The notes beneath the pieces were generated by a model. The model saw only the letters and a program-made list of their open reading frames with translations, had not been told where the DNA came from and did no database searches. Of a stretch of 64,000 nucleotides of DNA, positions 24,484 through 34,153 are shown piece by piece (within the stretch, counting starts at the first letter, position 1; each line of letters begins with the position of its first letter). Made by a program: the position numbers and the translations under genes. The stretch is from contig JAHHHJ010000002.1 in the NCBI GenBank assembly GCA_019359445.1, forward strand, positions 1 through 64,000, written 5' to 3'. The stretch comes from Kastovskya adunca ATA6-11-RM4. Its GTDB lineage: Bacteria > Cyanobacteriota > Cyanobacteriia > Cyanobacteriales > Coleofasciculaceae.

Positions 24484-26811
24484 ATGACAAACTCCTTTAG
24501 GCTAGGGCAACTGCGGCATCTACCTGTTTTTCGTCAGTACTGGCAACGCTTAGAAGCAATGCCCGTACCGGAAGTGGAAAACTCAATTTTGCTGCGGGTG
24601 TTGGTGCAGGCAATGGTGGTAGTCGGAATTATCGCCACAGATATTGCAGCGGGAACCCAGACGAGTTTGTGGGCAGTTCCGCTGAGTATTGTCGGTGCAA
24701 CCTGGAGTGGGTTTCGCCGACGAGAGCGCAATATCCCGGTCAAATTCGCTTTAGCGATTGGGATGCTGCTAGCGATGGCAGCGTTCTTTGGCAATTTGTT
24801 TGCCCAGCTTAATGACACGCGCCTGGTGCTGGCAGAGTTACTGATTCAACTACAAGTTCTCCACAGCTTTGATTTGCCCCGCCGCAAGGACTTGGGCTAC
24901 TCGATGGTGATTGGGCTAATTTTGGTGGCGGTGGCGGGTACTCTCTCGCAAACCTTAACCTTTGCACCAATGTTGCTGGTGTTTTTGGCGATCGCACTTC
25001 CGGTTCTCATCCTAGACTACCGCTCCCGTTTGGGGCTATCTCCCATAAAACTCAAGCAACGCCGTGGCGCATCTCTACAAAACGCCTCGCCTCTATCACT
25101 CCAGCGTCTAGGGCTATTTCTATTGGTGATTCTGGCATTAGGACTGACGATTTTTGCCTTTATGCCCCGATTTCCCGGCTACCAGTTGCGGACATTTCCC
25201 GTAAGTGCGCCTGTTGATTTTGATGAGCAGAATTTTCAGGGAAGTAATAGCGGCATTATCAACCCTGGCTACGAGCGCGAGGGAGAAGACGGTAGTGGTA
25301 GCGGAGAAACAGGGCGATCGCCTACACGGGGACAAGGGGAACTTGATGACACGTTTTACTACGGTTTTAGTAGCCAGATAAACCAAAATCTGCGCGGAGA
25401 GCTAAAGCCGAAAGTTGTGATGCGGGTGCGTTCTCAAGCACCGGGCTTCTGGCGCGTTCTAGCTTTTGACCGCTATACAGGTCAAGGGTGGGAAATTTCG
25501 CGGGATAAACAACTGCTGAAGGTGACGCGCCCTGAATGGTCTTATCGCTTTTTTCTTTCCCTAGCGCCGACAACGGGTAGAACAAAAGAAATTATTCAAA
25601 GCTATACGGCTGTCTCTGAGTTACCGAACTTAATTCCGGCTTTGGCTTATCCCAGGGAACTTTATTTTCCGACGCGGGAAGTGACAATTGATGCAGAAGG
25701 GGGTTTGCGATCGCCTCTCGGTTTAATTGAAGGACTAACCTACACGGTCATTTCGGAAGTTCCCTATCGCGATCGCTCCCTGCTGCAACAAGCAGGCGAA
25801 GATTACCCCAAATCAATTCAAAAAAACTACTTGGGTGTTCCCCCAGCGATTGGTGAGAAGGTACGACAGCGCACCGAAGAACTCCTCGCCACCTCCAACC
25901 GACCGATTACCTCCCCCTACGAGAAAGCCTTATATTTGGCTCAGGCGCTCAAACAGCGGTATTCCATTCCCGAAAATCCTTTCGGCTTACCCTTTTTCGC
26001 AGAGGATGAAGACCTAGTAGAAGCCTTTCTCTTCAAAAACCAAGGCGGCTACCCAGACCACTTTTCTACGACTTTAACCATCATGCTGCGCTCGATTGGC
26101 ATTCCGGCACGGTTAGTTGTCGGGTTTGGCGCGGGTGAGTTTAATCCCTTTACTGGGTTGTACATTGTGAAGAACACCGATGCTTACGCGATGACGGAGG
26201 TGTTCTTTCCCGACTACGGCTGGTTTGCCTTTGACCCGATTCCCGGTCACGAATTATTCCCCCCCTCCATCGAAGAATCACAAACCTTTGGGGTCTTGCG
26301 GCAGTTTTGGAGTTGGGTAGCCGGGTGGTTACCTTCACCCGTGACAAATTTTGTTGCTAACGTCTGGAGTGTAATTCTGCGATCGCTCATCCGAGTAGTT
26401 TCCTGGCTGTGGTCACTCGTATCTAGCGGTTGGGTGGGCTTATTTATCGGGCTGATTTTAGCGATCGCTCTCGGTTTCTTGGGTTGGCTAGGTTGGGATC
26501 GGTGGAAAAACTGGCGCTACCATCGCTGGTTGTCGAAACTTCCACCCATGGAAAGGCTATATCAGCAAATGCTCCATACTTTAGGAGCCAAAGGCTATAG
26601 GAAACACCCCGCTCAAACCCCTAGCGAATACGCTCTGGGGTTACGGCAACACCTTCAGTCCGCTTCAGCAGAAATTATCGACGAAATCTCAAGTGCTTAC
26701 GTAAGCTGGCGCTACGGCACTCAAACGCCGAATATTAAGTACCTACAACAACGACTGCGTGCCTTGATTAAAAGCACGCAGCGATTGGGTTCTAGAGCCT
26801 CAAGCCAGTAA
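24484..26811 (+). CDS. TgpA-like membrane transglutaminase-fold protein (DUF3488/DUF4129)
   Basis: This 775-residue membrane protein has N-terminal hydrophobic helices (about 30-220), an extracytoplasmic transglutaminase-like domain (about 480-600) and C-terminal hydrophobic segments (about 640-680) followed by a DUF4129-like tail. In active relatives the Cys lies in 'GxCxxFA' and the His in 'HAWxE'. Here the matching segments read 'GGYPDHFSTTLTIMLRSIGIPAR' and 'NTDAYAMTEVFFPDYGWFAFDPI', so Cys and His appear absent while the Asp is kept. It may be a non-enzymatic binding or scaffold protein. Its start lies 99 bp after patU. Confidence 0.8.
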   Translation: MTNSFRLGQLRHLPVFRQYWQRLEAMPVPEVENSILLRVLVQAMVVVGIIATDIAAGTQTSLWAVPLSIVGATWSGFRRRERNIPVKFALAIGMLLAMAAFFGNLFAQLNDTRLVLAELLIQLQVLHSFDLPRRKDLGYSMVIGLILVAVAGTLSQTLTFAPMLLVFLAIALPVLILDYRSRLGLSPIKLKQRRGASLQNASPLSLQRLGLFLLVILALGLTIFAFMPRFPGYQLRTFPVSAPVDFDEQNFQGSNSGIINPGYEREGEDGSGSGETGRSPTRGQGELDDTFYYGFSSQINQNLRGELKPKVVMRVRSQAPGFWRVLAFDRYTGQGWEISRDKQLLKVTRPEWSYRFFLSLAPTTGRTKEIIQSYTAVSELPNLIPALAYPRELYFPTREVTIDAEGGLRSPLGLIEGLTYTVISEVPYRDRSLLQQAGEDYPKSIQKNYLGVPPAIGEKVRQRTEELLATSNRPITSPYEKALYLAQALKQRYSIPENPFGLPFFAEDEDLVEAFLFKNQGGYPDHFSTTLTIMLRSIGIPARLVVGFGAGEFNPFTGLYIVKNTDAYAMTEVFFPDYGWFAFDPIPGHELFPPSIEESQTFGVLRQFWSWVAGWLPSPVTNFVANVWSVILRSLIRVVSWLWSLVSSGWVGLFIGLILAIALGFLGWLGWDRWKNWRYHRWLSKLPPMERLYQQMLHTLGAKGYRKHPAQTPSEYALGLRQHLQSASAEIIDEISSAYVSWRYGTQTPNIKYLQQRLRALIKSTQRLGSRASSQ

Positions 26812-26904
26812 TTAGTCCTGAGTCGGTGAGTAGGGGAGAAAGGATGAAGGATGTTTTCCTCATCTCCCCATTTACCAAAACCGATAAATTAAGTACCTAG
26901 TAGC

Positions 26905-27501
26905 TTAGTATCCCTGAGCCTGCTTATCTTGTAAGTTGAGGGCAGCCGGGTCATCTTTGTGGGCATCGTATATTCCCCATTCCTCAATCCCTCTGTTGTT
27001 GAGCAGCATTGCTTCTGCCCGCATAATTTCATCGCTTCTACCTTCGATGATCACCAGGTAGTCACCCTGAGAAAGGCGATCGCTGTAAACTTTTGCCCGG
27101 TGTCCGGGAACTCCCATACCTGCCAGCGCCCCTACAAGACCGCCAGATACAGCACCAATGCCGCCGCCAGCTAAAGTAGTGGCAAGGGTCGTTCCGATGC
27201 TTCCTGCTGCCACTACAGGGCCAACACCAGGAATCACCAAACTGCCAAGTCCTGCCAGTAAACCACCGAGCATTCCCAAGGCAGTTCCCGTGACTGAACC
27301 AATTGCAGCCCCTTCTCCGGCTTCGTTTCCAGACTTCTTATTTAGGTCAGTTCCCTCAAAGTCTTTGTGATCTAAATCTTTGGCAATCACAGACACTCTA
27401 TCCATCGGGAACCCAGCCTCTTGCAGTTCCCGCATGGCATATTCCGCATCTTGGCGTCGAGAAAATACACCAATCCCTCGCCGATATTGTCCTAAAACCA
27501 T
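26905..27501 (-). CDS. General stress protein with glycine-zipper region
   Basis: This is a 198-residue protein. The N-terminal part 'RRGIGVFSRRQDAEYAMRELQEAGFPMDRVSVIAKD' is a small ferredoxin-fold-like domain seen in YflT/heat-induced stress proteins. Residues about 65-130 form a Gly/Ala-rich hydrophobic zipper that may insert into membrane. A C-terminal 'GDYLVIIEGRSDEIMRAEAMLLNNRGIEEWGIYDA' domain follows. The exact role is unknown; relatives are stress-induced. A GAGG Shine-Dalgarno lies before the ATG. Confidence 0.75.
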   Translation of the reverse strand: MVLGQYRRGIGVFSRRQDAEYAMRELQEAGFPMDRVSVIAKDLDHKDFEGTDLNKKSGNEAGEGAAIGSVTGTALGMLGGLLAGLGSLVIPGVGPVVAAGSIGTTLATTLAGGGIGAVSGGLVGALAGMGVPGHRAKVYSDRLSQGDYLVIIEGRSDEIMRAEAMLLNNRGIEEWGIYDAHKDDPAALNLQDKQAQGY

Positions 27502-28320
27502 ATTTTTACCTCCTGCTTTAATTTAAAAAATCCTCAAAACTATTAGGATTTCAAAGAATAACTTCTAATATTGTCGAAATTTTCCTTTTAGATTTCATCG
27601 CTCAATAGGGATAACTCATACCCGTCCATACGACAGGTTTGTGCATTATTAATCGCCAATCGCTAATTCCCCATCGCCTATCGCCGCTCCCCTGATTAAT
27701 TTCATCCTCACGCTATGCAACATCCTTTATATTTATTTGGTCAGATTATTTTGCGCCAAAACGGGGTTCTGATGGCAGGTTCAGAATCCTGTGTGGATGG
27801 AATGGCGATCGCTTTTTAGCCAGTCGTTTTAACAATGCCCGTAGTGGTTAAGTCACCCAATCGGGTAAAAGATACCTAATTTACTAAACGTTATTTCTAA
27901 TTTTTCATCTATAAATAACCTCTAAAAACGGAGATTTTCTCTTTATATAACAATCCTAAATAGTTTACGAAATGCTCTACTCTCTTTTCTTTGCGGTTTG
28001 TTTAAAAAATGTTGCAGATCAAATCAATTGATATCGTTTAATAATGAAGTAAAAAAACGAACCACACCAGGCGCAGAGGACACGGAGAGAAGAAAAGAGA
28101 GTTTTTGAGGAAAGTTACACGCTAGTTGTTGAAAGGAGCGATCGCTAACTTAGAAGGGCGTGTTTCTGGCTACAAGCTTGACAGCTGATTTCCCAATTAA
28201 TACCCAAAGTTGAACAAATATTAACTTTATCGGAATTTAGGATTACGTCAGCGTAGTGGCTTTAACAACAGTATTCCTAATGACTAAATCGGGATACTGT
28301 AGTCAACAAATATCAATCAA
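27502..28320. other. 819-bp intergenic region
   Basis: The region is AT-rich between two divergent genes. It holds a few HIP1-like octamers (near 27805 and 28139), a 'CGCAGAGGACACGGAGAG' segment at 28072-28090 that resembles a repeat common in cyanobacterial intergenic DNA, and no open frame with a convincing start. No RNA gene was recognised. Confidence 0.5.
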
Positions 28321-30531
28321 ATGCAAACAATGGAAAACCTCACTGTCGTTTACATTCATGGCATAGGAAACAAACCCGCGCCGGAGATTTTTAAAGAGAG
28401 TTGGGATAAAGCTTTATTTGGGACAAAAATGGGAGCGCGGACGCGTCTTGCCTACTGGGCAGATATCCGCTACCCGCAGCCTATCCCACCTACCGGACAG
28501 AAGGGAAGTGCATTAGCGATCGCTGCTACAGCCGATCTGCGACGTCCTTTAAGTGATGCTGAAATTATTGAGGAAAGTAAACTACTCGTTCCGGATACGC
28601 CAGAAGCCCAAGCCTTTGCTGAGGCGGCGGCTAGACAAATTCTGAATCAGGAATCAGAACGGGCGATTAGGGCGCGGCAAGTTCAGGCAAAGTTGCGGCT
28701 CTTACCCGATCCAGTGCGCGGAAAAATTACGGAATGGGTCACTACAACCTTTATACAAGATGCGGCGGCGTACTTCTTTGACGCCGAGCAAAAAGCGCAA
28801 ATTCAACAACGATTGCGTCAAATTCTCATTCCAGAAAAAGGGCCCTACGTAGTAATCGGTCATAGTATGGGGTCGATTATCGCCTACGACGTGCTGCGTC
28901 AGATGGAAAGTGCGGGTCTGGAAGTGCCGTTATTGGTGACGCTGGGTTCTCCCCTGGCTATCGAAGCCGTTAAAGATAATGTGGAAAAACCCTGGCAAGT
29001 TCCCCAACAGGTGAGGAGTTGGAAGAATTTTTGTGACGCTTTTGATGCCGTAGCGTTTGACAAAGACCTCAATGATGACTTTGATGGCAGTATTGTAGAC
29101 CTGTTGATTGAGAACACCGAACGGCGCGGCGGTGTCTTCAGCTTTTTTGACCTCAATGCCGCTCATTCGGGAGTCGGTTATCTCAGTACAAAAGCTGTGC
29201 AGCAGGCGGTGCAAGAGGTAGTAGGGACAACCTTCGCTCAACCGATTGCATCGTTTGTGATTGCTCGCGATGTGGCAGCAGAGATGGCAGGCCCAATCAA
29301 GCGAATCCCTGTCTTGATCGAACTCAGCGATGAAATTGCGGGTGCAACCTCCGTTGATAAACAAAAAACCCTCATCAACAAGTTGCAGCAGCTCACAAAT
29401 GGCTCAGAGGAGGCAAACATTGACCCTCTGCGTCGCTATGTTGCCGCCAATTTAACTCCAGAAGAAATAGACCGCCTCTCAGCTCAGTATAAAAACTTGC
29501 CCTTCGCTCGGATCTGGAAAAACACCCAAAAGCGTGCCCTGCTCGAGACCTCCACCCACACCGTGCAAGCGCACACCGCCCAACTTGGATACGGAGCAAC
29601 GGGTCGGGGCATTAGCTGGGCAATTCTCGACACGGGTATTAACGCCAATCATCCCCATTTCTACAACTACAAAAACATCGTGCAGCAGTGGGATTGTACC
29701 CAGGTAGGGGAACCCCCAGCGGGTAATGCGACAGACCGAAACGGACACGGCACCCACGTAGCTGGCATTATTGCGGGTACAGGCAGAGACGAACATGAAA
29801 CGCTGCGAGGCATGGCACCAGAAGCAAAGTTGCATATTTACAAAGTCTTGGATGACGAAGGCTTTGGCAATGACTCTTGGATTATCAAGGCGCTAGACCA
29901 CATTGCCAGCGTCAATGACTCCTCGCCCAATTTAGTCATTCACGGCGTCAACCTCAGCCTGGGCGGTTCCTTTGACCCCACCGTCTATGGATGCGGTCAC
30001 TCTCCCATCTGTCGAGAACTGCGGCGGCTGTGGCGTCAGGGGGTTGTTGTGTGCATTGCGGCGGGGAATGAAGGGCGGATTTTGATCGAAACCTTGGATG
30101 GTAGCGCCGAAGTGAACCTCGATCTATCCATCGGCGACCCCGCAAACTTAGAAGATGCGATCGCTGTCGGTTCGGTTCACAAGTCACAACCCCACACCTA
30201 CGGCATTTCCTACTTTTCCTCGCGAGGGCCCACCGCTGACGGACGCGCCAAACCCGACCTAGTTGCACCGGGAGAGCGAATTATTTCCGCCAATGCTCAT
30301 TTTTCGCAAAACCCCCAAGAATCGGAGTATGTAGAAATGAGCGGCACCAGCATGGCATGTCCCCACGTTTCCGGCATTATTGCCGCCTTCCTCTCAGTGC
30401 GTCAGGAATTCATCGGCTATCCCGATCGCGTTAAAGAAATCTTACTGTCCCACTGCACCGACTTAAAACGCGATCGCTACCACCAAGGCGCAGGAATGCC
30501 TAACCTAGTCAAGATGTTGAGCAGAACCTAG
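28321..30531 (+). CDS. Fusion of alpha/beta hydrolase and subtilisin-like serine protease
   Basis: This 736-residue protein joins two serine hydrolases. Residues about 1-330 form an alpha/beta hydrolase starting 'VVYIHGIGNKPAPE', with nucleophile Ser182 in 'GHSMGS' and a likely His in 'NAAHSGVGYLS'. Residues about 410-730 form an S8 subtilase with Asp437 ('AILDTGIN'), His476 ('NGHGTHVAG'), the oxyanion Asn in 'AAGNEG' and Ser677 ('GTSMACPHVSG'). A helical linker (about 330-410) joins them. No signal peptide or propeptide is seen, so it is probably cytosolic. Both active sites look complete. Substrates are unknown; lipase, esterase or toxin-like roles are all possible. It is monocistronic. Confidence 0.88.
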   Translation: MQTMENLTVVYIHGIGNKPAPEIFKESWDKALFGTKMGARTRLAYWADIRYPQPIPPTGQKGSALAIAATADLRRPLSDAEIIEESKLLVPDTPEAQAFAEAAARQILNQESERAIRARQVQAKLRLLPDPVRGKITEWVTTTFIQDAAAYFFDAEQKAQIQQRLRQILIPEKGPYVVIGHSMGSIIAYDVLRQMESAGLEVPLLVTLGSPLAIEAVKDNVEKPWQVPQQVRSWKNFCDAFDAVAFDKDLNDDFDGSIVDLLIENTERRGGVFSFFDLNAAHSGVGYLSTKAVQQAVQEVVGTTFAQPIASFVIARDVAAEMAGPIKRIPVLIELSDEIAGATSVDKQKTLINKLQQLTNGSEEANIDPLRRYVAANLTPEEIDRLSAQYKNLPFARIWKNTQKRALLETSTHTVQAHTAQLGYGATGRGISWAILDTGINANHPHFYNYKNIVQQWDCTQVGEPPAGNATDRNGHGTHVAGIIAGTGRDEHETLRGMAPEAKLHIYKVLDDEGFGNDSWIIKALDHIASVNDSSPNLVIHGVNLSLGGSFDPTVYGCGHSPICRELRRLWRQGVVVCIAAGNEGRILIETLDGSAEVNLDLSIGDPANLEDAIAVGSVHKSQPHTYGISYFSSRGPTADGRAKPDLVAPGERIISANAHFSQNPQESEYVEMSGTSMACPHVSGIIAAFLSVRQEFIGYPDRVKEILLSHCTDLKRDRYHQGAGMPNLVKMLSRT

Positions 30532-30740
30532 GGGAGTAGAGGAGCAGGGGAGCAGGGGAGCAGGGGAGCAGGGGAGCACCTCTTACCTTTCATACTTCAT
30601 ACTTCATCCTTCATCCTTTCTCCCAACTCTCTTCACCAAACACTGACAAATCGGATTCTGTCCACTCCTAGGAACCGATTTGAGCCGACAGAGGAGTATT
30701 TTTAAGAAAAAGAAAGTAGATTAACTCTACAGGGGATTGA
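30532..30740. repeat. Short tandem repeats upstream of the acyl-ACP synthetase gene
   Basis: GGGGAGCA units (about 30538-30578) are followed by CTTCATA/CCTTCAT units (30587-30620). They are the same two repeat types as at 121-290. No gene is seen. Confidence 0.75.
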
Positions 30741-30743
30741 GTG

Positions 30744-32729
30744 ATGTTAAAAAACCGCCCTCCTAATTCTCCTACTCCAATGGCAACGCAAGAGCGTGAA
30801 AACCTTAAAAAGGGTGCCGATTGGTCATTTGTGCAGTCTCTGCCGGAAATTTGGCCCTTGGCTGCCAAGCGCTTCAACAATATTGTTGCGCTCAAAGACC
30901 CCCATGCCAAACCGGAAGTTGCTCTAACCTACAGCCAGCTATCTCAGCAGATTCAGCAATTTGCGGCGGGGTTGCAGGCGCTGGGCTTCAAGCCAGAGAT
31001 GGATGAAGCAGGCATTCCCTCCCGAATTGCTCTGATTTCCGACAACAGCCCCCGGTGGATGATTGCCGACCAAGGAATTATGACCGCTGGGGCGGCTAAT
31101 GTGGTGCGGAGTGCCCAAGCAGAACGAGAAGAACTGCTGTATATCCTGGCAGATAGCGGTAGTATCGCTTTGGTGGTGGAAGACCTGAAGACTCTAGGGA
31201 AGTTGCGCGATCGCCTTCATTCCCTGCCGATTCAGTTTGTCGTGATCCTTTCTGACGAACAGCCTCCCACAGAGGAAACGCTGAACATCGTCAACTTTTC
31301 TCAACTGCTAGCGGCAGGAGCCTCCCAGCAACTGACCCCCGCCAACCACAACCGGGAGACACTAGCCACTCTTCTGTATACCTCTGGCACTACTGGCAAA
31401 CCCAAAGGCGTCATGCTGACTCATGGCAACTTGCTGCATCAGGTGACCAGCTACGGAACTGTATTAATACCTCAGCCAGGGAGTATTGTTTTATCCATTC
31501 TCCCAACCTGGCACGCTTACGAGCGCTCGGCAGAGTACTTCATTCTTTCCCAGGGATGCACCCAGGTTTACACCAACCTCCGTAATGTCAAAAAAGACCT
31601 AAAAGACTTTAAACCCCAGCTCATGGTCGGCGTACCACGCCTGTGGGAGTCAATTTATGAGGGAGTGCAAAAGCAATTTCGCGAACAACCGGAGAACAAG
31701 CAGCGATTGGTACAAAGGTTTCTCGGTATTAGCCAACGCTACATTAAGGCGCGGCGTCTAGTGCAGGGGTTGAGCTTGGATAACCTCAACCCTTCGGTTG
31801 GGGAACGCTTGGGGGCGATGAGTCAGGTTGTTGCCCTGGCACCACTACATAGGTTGGCAGACAAGCTGGTTTATCAAAAAGTCCGCGAAGCAACTGGCGG
31901 CAAGATTCAACAAGTAATCAGCGGTGGGGGTTCCTTAGCACGGCACATCGACACCTTCTTTGAGATTGTTGGCGTTGAGGTGCTGGTGGGTTACGGCTTG
32001 ACGGAAACGTCTCCTGTAACTAACGTGCGGCGTCCCTGGCATAACCTCCGGGGTTCGTCGGGGCAACCTATGGTGGAAACGGAGGTTCGGATTGTTGACC
32101 CAGAAACCCGTAAGCCTCTCCCTCAAGGCGAGAAGGGTTTAGTGATGATCCGAGGGCCGCAGATTATGCGCGGTTATTACAAAAACCCAGAAGCGACGGC
32201 AAAGGCGATTAATCCGGAAGGGTGGTTTGATACCGGGGATTTGGGCTGGCTGACTCCTGTTAACGATTTGGTGATCACGGGTCGAGCCAAGGATACAATT
32301 GTGCTGACAAATGGCGAAAACATTGAGCCACAGCCGATTGAGGATGCTTGTTTGCGGAGTCCTTATATCGATCAAATGATGCTGGTAGGGCAAGATCAGC
32401 GATCGCTAGGGGCAGTAATCGTTCCTAACCTGGAAGCCCTACAAAAATGGGCAGACTCGCAAAAACTACCCTTGCAGCTACTCAATGACGACGGCTCTGT
32501 GCCAACGTCTGACTTAAATAGTAAAGAGGTACAAAACTTGTTCCGGCAAGAATTGAACCGGGAAGTACAAGATCGTCCGGGTTATCGCCCAGATGACCGG
32601 ATCGGCACCTTTAGGCTGATTACAGAGCCATTTTCTGTGGAAAACGGCATGATGACTCAGACGTTGAAGATTCGCCGCCCCGTTGTTACGGAACGCTATC
32701 GCGATATTATTAACGCGATGTTTGAATAA
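30744..32729 (+). CDS. aas: Long-chain acyl-ACP/acyl-CoA synthetase (AMP-binding)
   Basis: This 661-residue adenylate-forming enzyme activates free fatty acids; in cyanobacteria the single enzyme of this type (Aas) loads acyl-carrier protein for recycling of membrane fatty acids. It has the P-loop 'LLYTSGTTGKPKGVMLTH', 'YGLTETSPV', 'WFDTGDLGWL' with the adenylate-binding Asp, and the C-terminal 'TLKIRRPVV' with the catalytic Lys region. An alternative GTG lies three bases upstream at 30741, and a second ATG lies at 30780 just before 'ATQERENLKKG'. The short hydrophilic N-terminus favours one of these. Confidence 0.9.
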   Translation: MLKNRPPNSPTPMATQERENLKKGADWSFVQSLPEIWPLAAKRFNNIVALKDPHAKPEVALTYSQLSQQIQQFAAGLQALGFKPEMDEAGIPSRIALISDNSPRWMIADQGIMTAGAANVVRSAQAEREELLYILADSGSIALVVEDLKTLGKLRDRLHSLPIQFVVILSDEQPPTEETLNIVNFSQLLAAGASQQLTPANHNRETLATLLYTSGTTGKPKGVMLTHGNLLHQVTSYGTVLIPQPGSIVLSILPTWHAYERSAEYFILSQGCTQVYTNLRNVKKDLKDFKPQLMVGVPRLWESIYEGVQKQFREQPENKQRLVQRFLGISQRYIKARRLVQGLSLDNLNPSVGERLGAMSQVVALAPLHRLADKLVYQKVREATGGKIQQVISGGGSLARHIDTFFEIVGVEVLVGYGLTETSPVTNVRRPWHNLRGSSGQPMVETEVRIVDPETRKPLPQGEKGLVMIRGPQIMRGYYKNPEATAKAINPEGWFDTGDLGWLTPVNDLVITGRAKDTIVLTNGENIEPQPIEDACLRSPYIDQMMLVGQDQRSLGAVIVPNLEALQKWADSQKLPLQLLNDDGSVPTSDLNSKEVQNLFRQELNREVQDRPGYRPDDRIGTFRLITEPFSVENGMMTQTLKIRRPVVTERYRDIINAMFE

Positions 32730-32850
32730 TTGCTCTCATTGGTCAAATTGTTCATCGCTTTGCCCCTTTAGACCCCTGAGCGATGAACCAAAGAACAACG
32801 ATAATTGAGAACGGATACAACTGATTAAGGATAGTAGCAGCGCAATATTC

Positions 32851-33300
32851 ATGGACGAGTCTAAAAACAACCTACTCTTAAAACGCCCAGTCAATATCAA
32901 AGCCATCGTCACACCGCGATGGAAGGAAGAAGTGCAGCAGCAATTGCAAGGGCAAATCAACCAAAGTGATTCTCAACTCCAGCAGTTGGATATGCAAGGA
33001 CAAAGAGCGATCGCCGAAATCCAAAAACAAAGTTTGCAGCCCCCTGGCCCACAAGTGGCGCAGCAAATTGAAAACATTCAAGGTCAAGTCAATGAAAAGA
33101 AAAGCGAACTGCTAGAGCAGAAAAATCAACTGCTTCAGCAACTCCAACAAGTGCAGCTACTCGAACTTGAGCAGGAAGTAAATCAGGGTCAGATTGACAG
33201 CTTCTTCCGCATTGAACCGGGTGACAACCTAGTTCGCAAAATGAATGTGGAAATTCTGCTGCGTGACGGCGTAGTTGAAGAAATTCGCGGCGACGTGTAG
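32851..33300 (+). CDS. YlqD-like coiled-coil protein
   Basis: This 149-residue protein begins 'LLLKRPVNIKAIVTPRWKEEVQQQLQGQINQ', has a central Gln-rich coiled coil (about residues 30-105), and ends in a beta-rich domain 'FFRIEPGDNLVRKMNVEILLRDGVVEEIRGDV'. This layout matches the YlqD family, whose function is unsettled. The gene follows the acyl-ACP synthetase on the same strand at a distance of 121 bp. Confidence 0.75.
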   Translation: MDESKNNLLLKRPVNIKAIVTPRWKEEVQQQLQGQINQSDSQLQQLDMQGQRAIAEIQKQSLQPPGPQVAQQIENIQGQVNEKKSELLEQKNQLLQQLQQVQLLELEQEVNQGQIDSFFRIEPGDNLVRKMNVEILLRDGVVEEIRGDV

Positions 33301-33325
33301 TTAACTTCAAATAATAGTAGGGATA

Positions 33326-33350
33326 GTAGGGGCGAACGGCTTGCCCCTAC
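33326..33350. terminator. Hairpin repeat between convergent genes
   Basis: GTAGGGGC (33326-33333) and GCCCCTAC (33343-33350) form an 8-bp stem with a nine-base loop. This 'GTAGGGGCG...GCCCCTAC' palindrome is a common intergenic repeat in filamentous cyanobacteria and may serve as a bidirectional terminator here. Confidence 0.6.
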
Positions 33351-33388
33351 AGTCTATTAGAGACGCCTGAGCGAGCGATCGCTGATCG

Positions 33389-33943
33389 CTACAAACAAAG
33401 TTCTGTTGACCAATCTTGATGACCGCGGCTTGGTTGGCACTTAAACTGACGACCCGCCCAGACGGTTTGCCAAGACGGATTGGTTGGGGAAGGGGTAGTT
33501 GATTCCATCTCTAGGCGATAGCGGAAGCCATTAACCGAGTCATCTGCCACCCCAGTTTGGGTAAGGATAACGACGGCTTGGTCAGGCTGAGGATAATCAA
33601 CCGTGACTGTTTGGGAAAGGTTTCCCTCCGATTCAGAAATTCCGAAAGCAGCCAGAGCGCTCGCTTCTGGGTCGCTCCCTGCTAGTTGTAGAGGCTTGGC
33701 AGTGGCTTCTAAATCGATGGGTTCGTATTGGACACGCTCAGTAGCCGTCTGCGTTGGGGTATTTTGATTGGCTTGACGGCGATTCGGTGCCACCGGAACC
33801 GATTCAGACGGTGACCCCACCTCACCTGAAAGGGTAGGCGTAGTCGCCACTTCCGCATCGCGAGTGCTGATATAAGCCCCCGCCCCGGCACTCATCAGTA
33901 CTCCTGCCAGTATCGCTAACGTAACCTTTCCCTTGGCAGACAT
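33389..33943 (-). CDS. Membrane-anchored or secreted hypothetical protein
   Basis: This 184-residue protein starts 'MSAKGKVTLAILAGVLMSAGAGAYI', a signal peptide or membrane anchor. A disordered Pro/Thr/Gln-rich linker (about 35-70) precedes a C-terminal domain containing 'TVTVDYPQPDQAVVILTQTGVADDSVNGFRYRLEME' and two late Cys residues ('FKCQPSRG', 'STELCL') that could form a disulphide outside the cytoplasm. An earlier in-frame ATG (33949) is an alternative start. No family was recognised. Confidence 0.65.
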   Translation of the reverse strand: MSAKGKVTLAILAGVLMSAGAGAYISTRDAEVATTPTLSGEVGSPSESVPVAPNRRQANQNTPTQTATERVQYEPIDLEATAKPLQLAGSDPEASALAAFGISESEGNLSQTVTVDYPQPDQAVVILTQTGVADDSVNGFRYRLEMESTTPSPTNPSWQTVWAGRQFKCQPSRGHQDWSTELCL

Positions 33944-34153
33944 TGGCATCCCCCCGTCTTTACGGGATTTTAAGTGTATTGTAGTCAGCGAGCCTTTCAT
34001 AGCGTACGCTTTGAGGTTAGCGATCGCTTCGCCATCTAAACTTTGAGACGAGCCGGGGATTTGAATAGTTTCAACGGTCGTTGCTCAAGATACAATGCAA
34101 TAGCCGTAAAAATCCTTGTTGTCCTAGCCGTCGATTCGGGTCTATCCTTCCCC

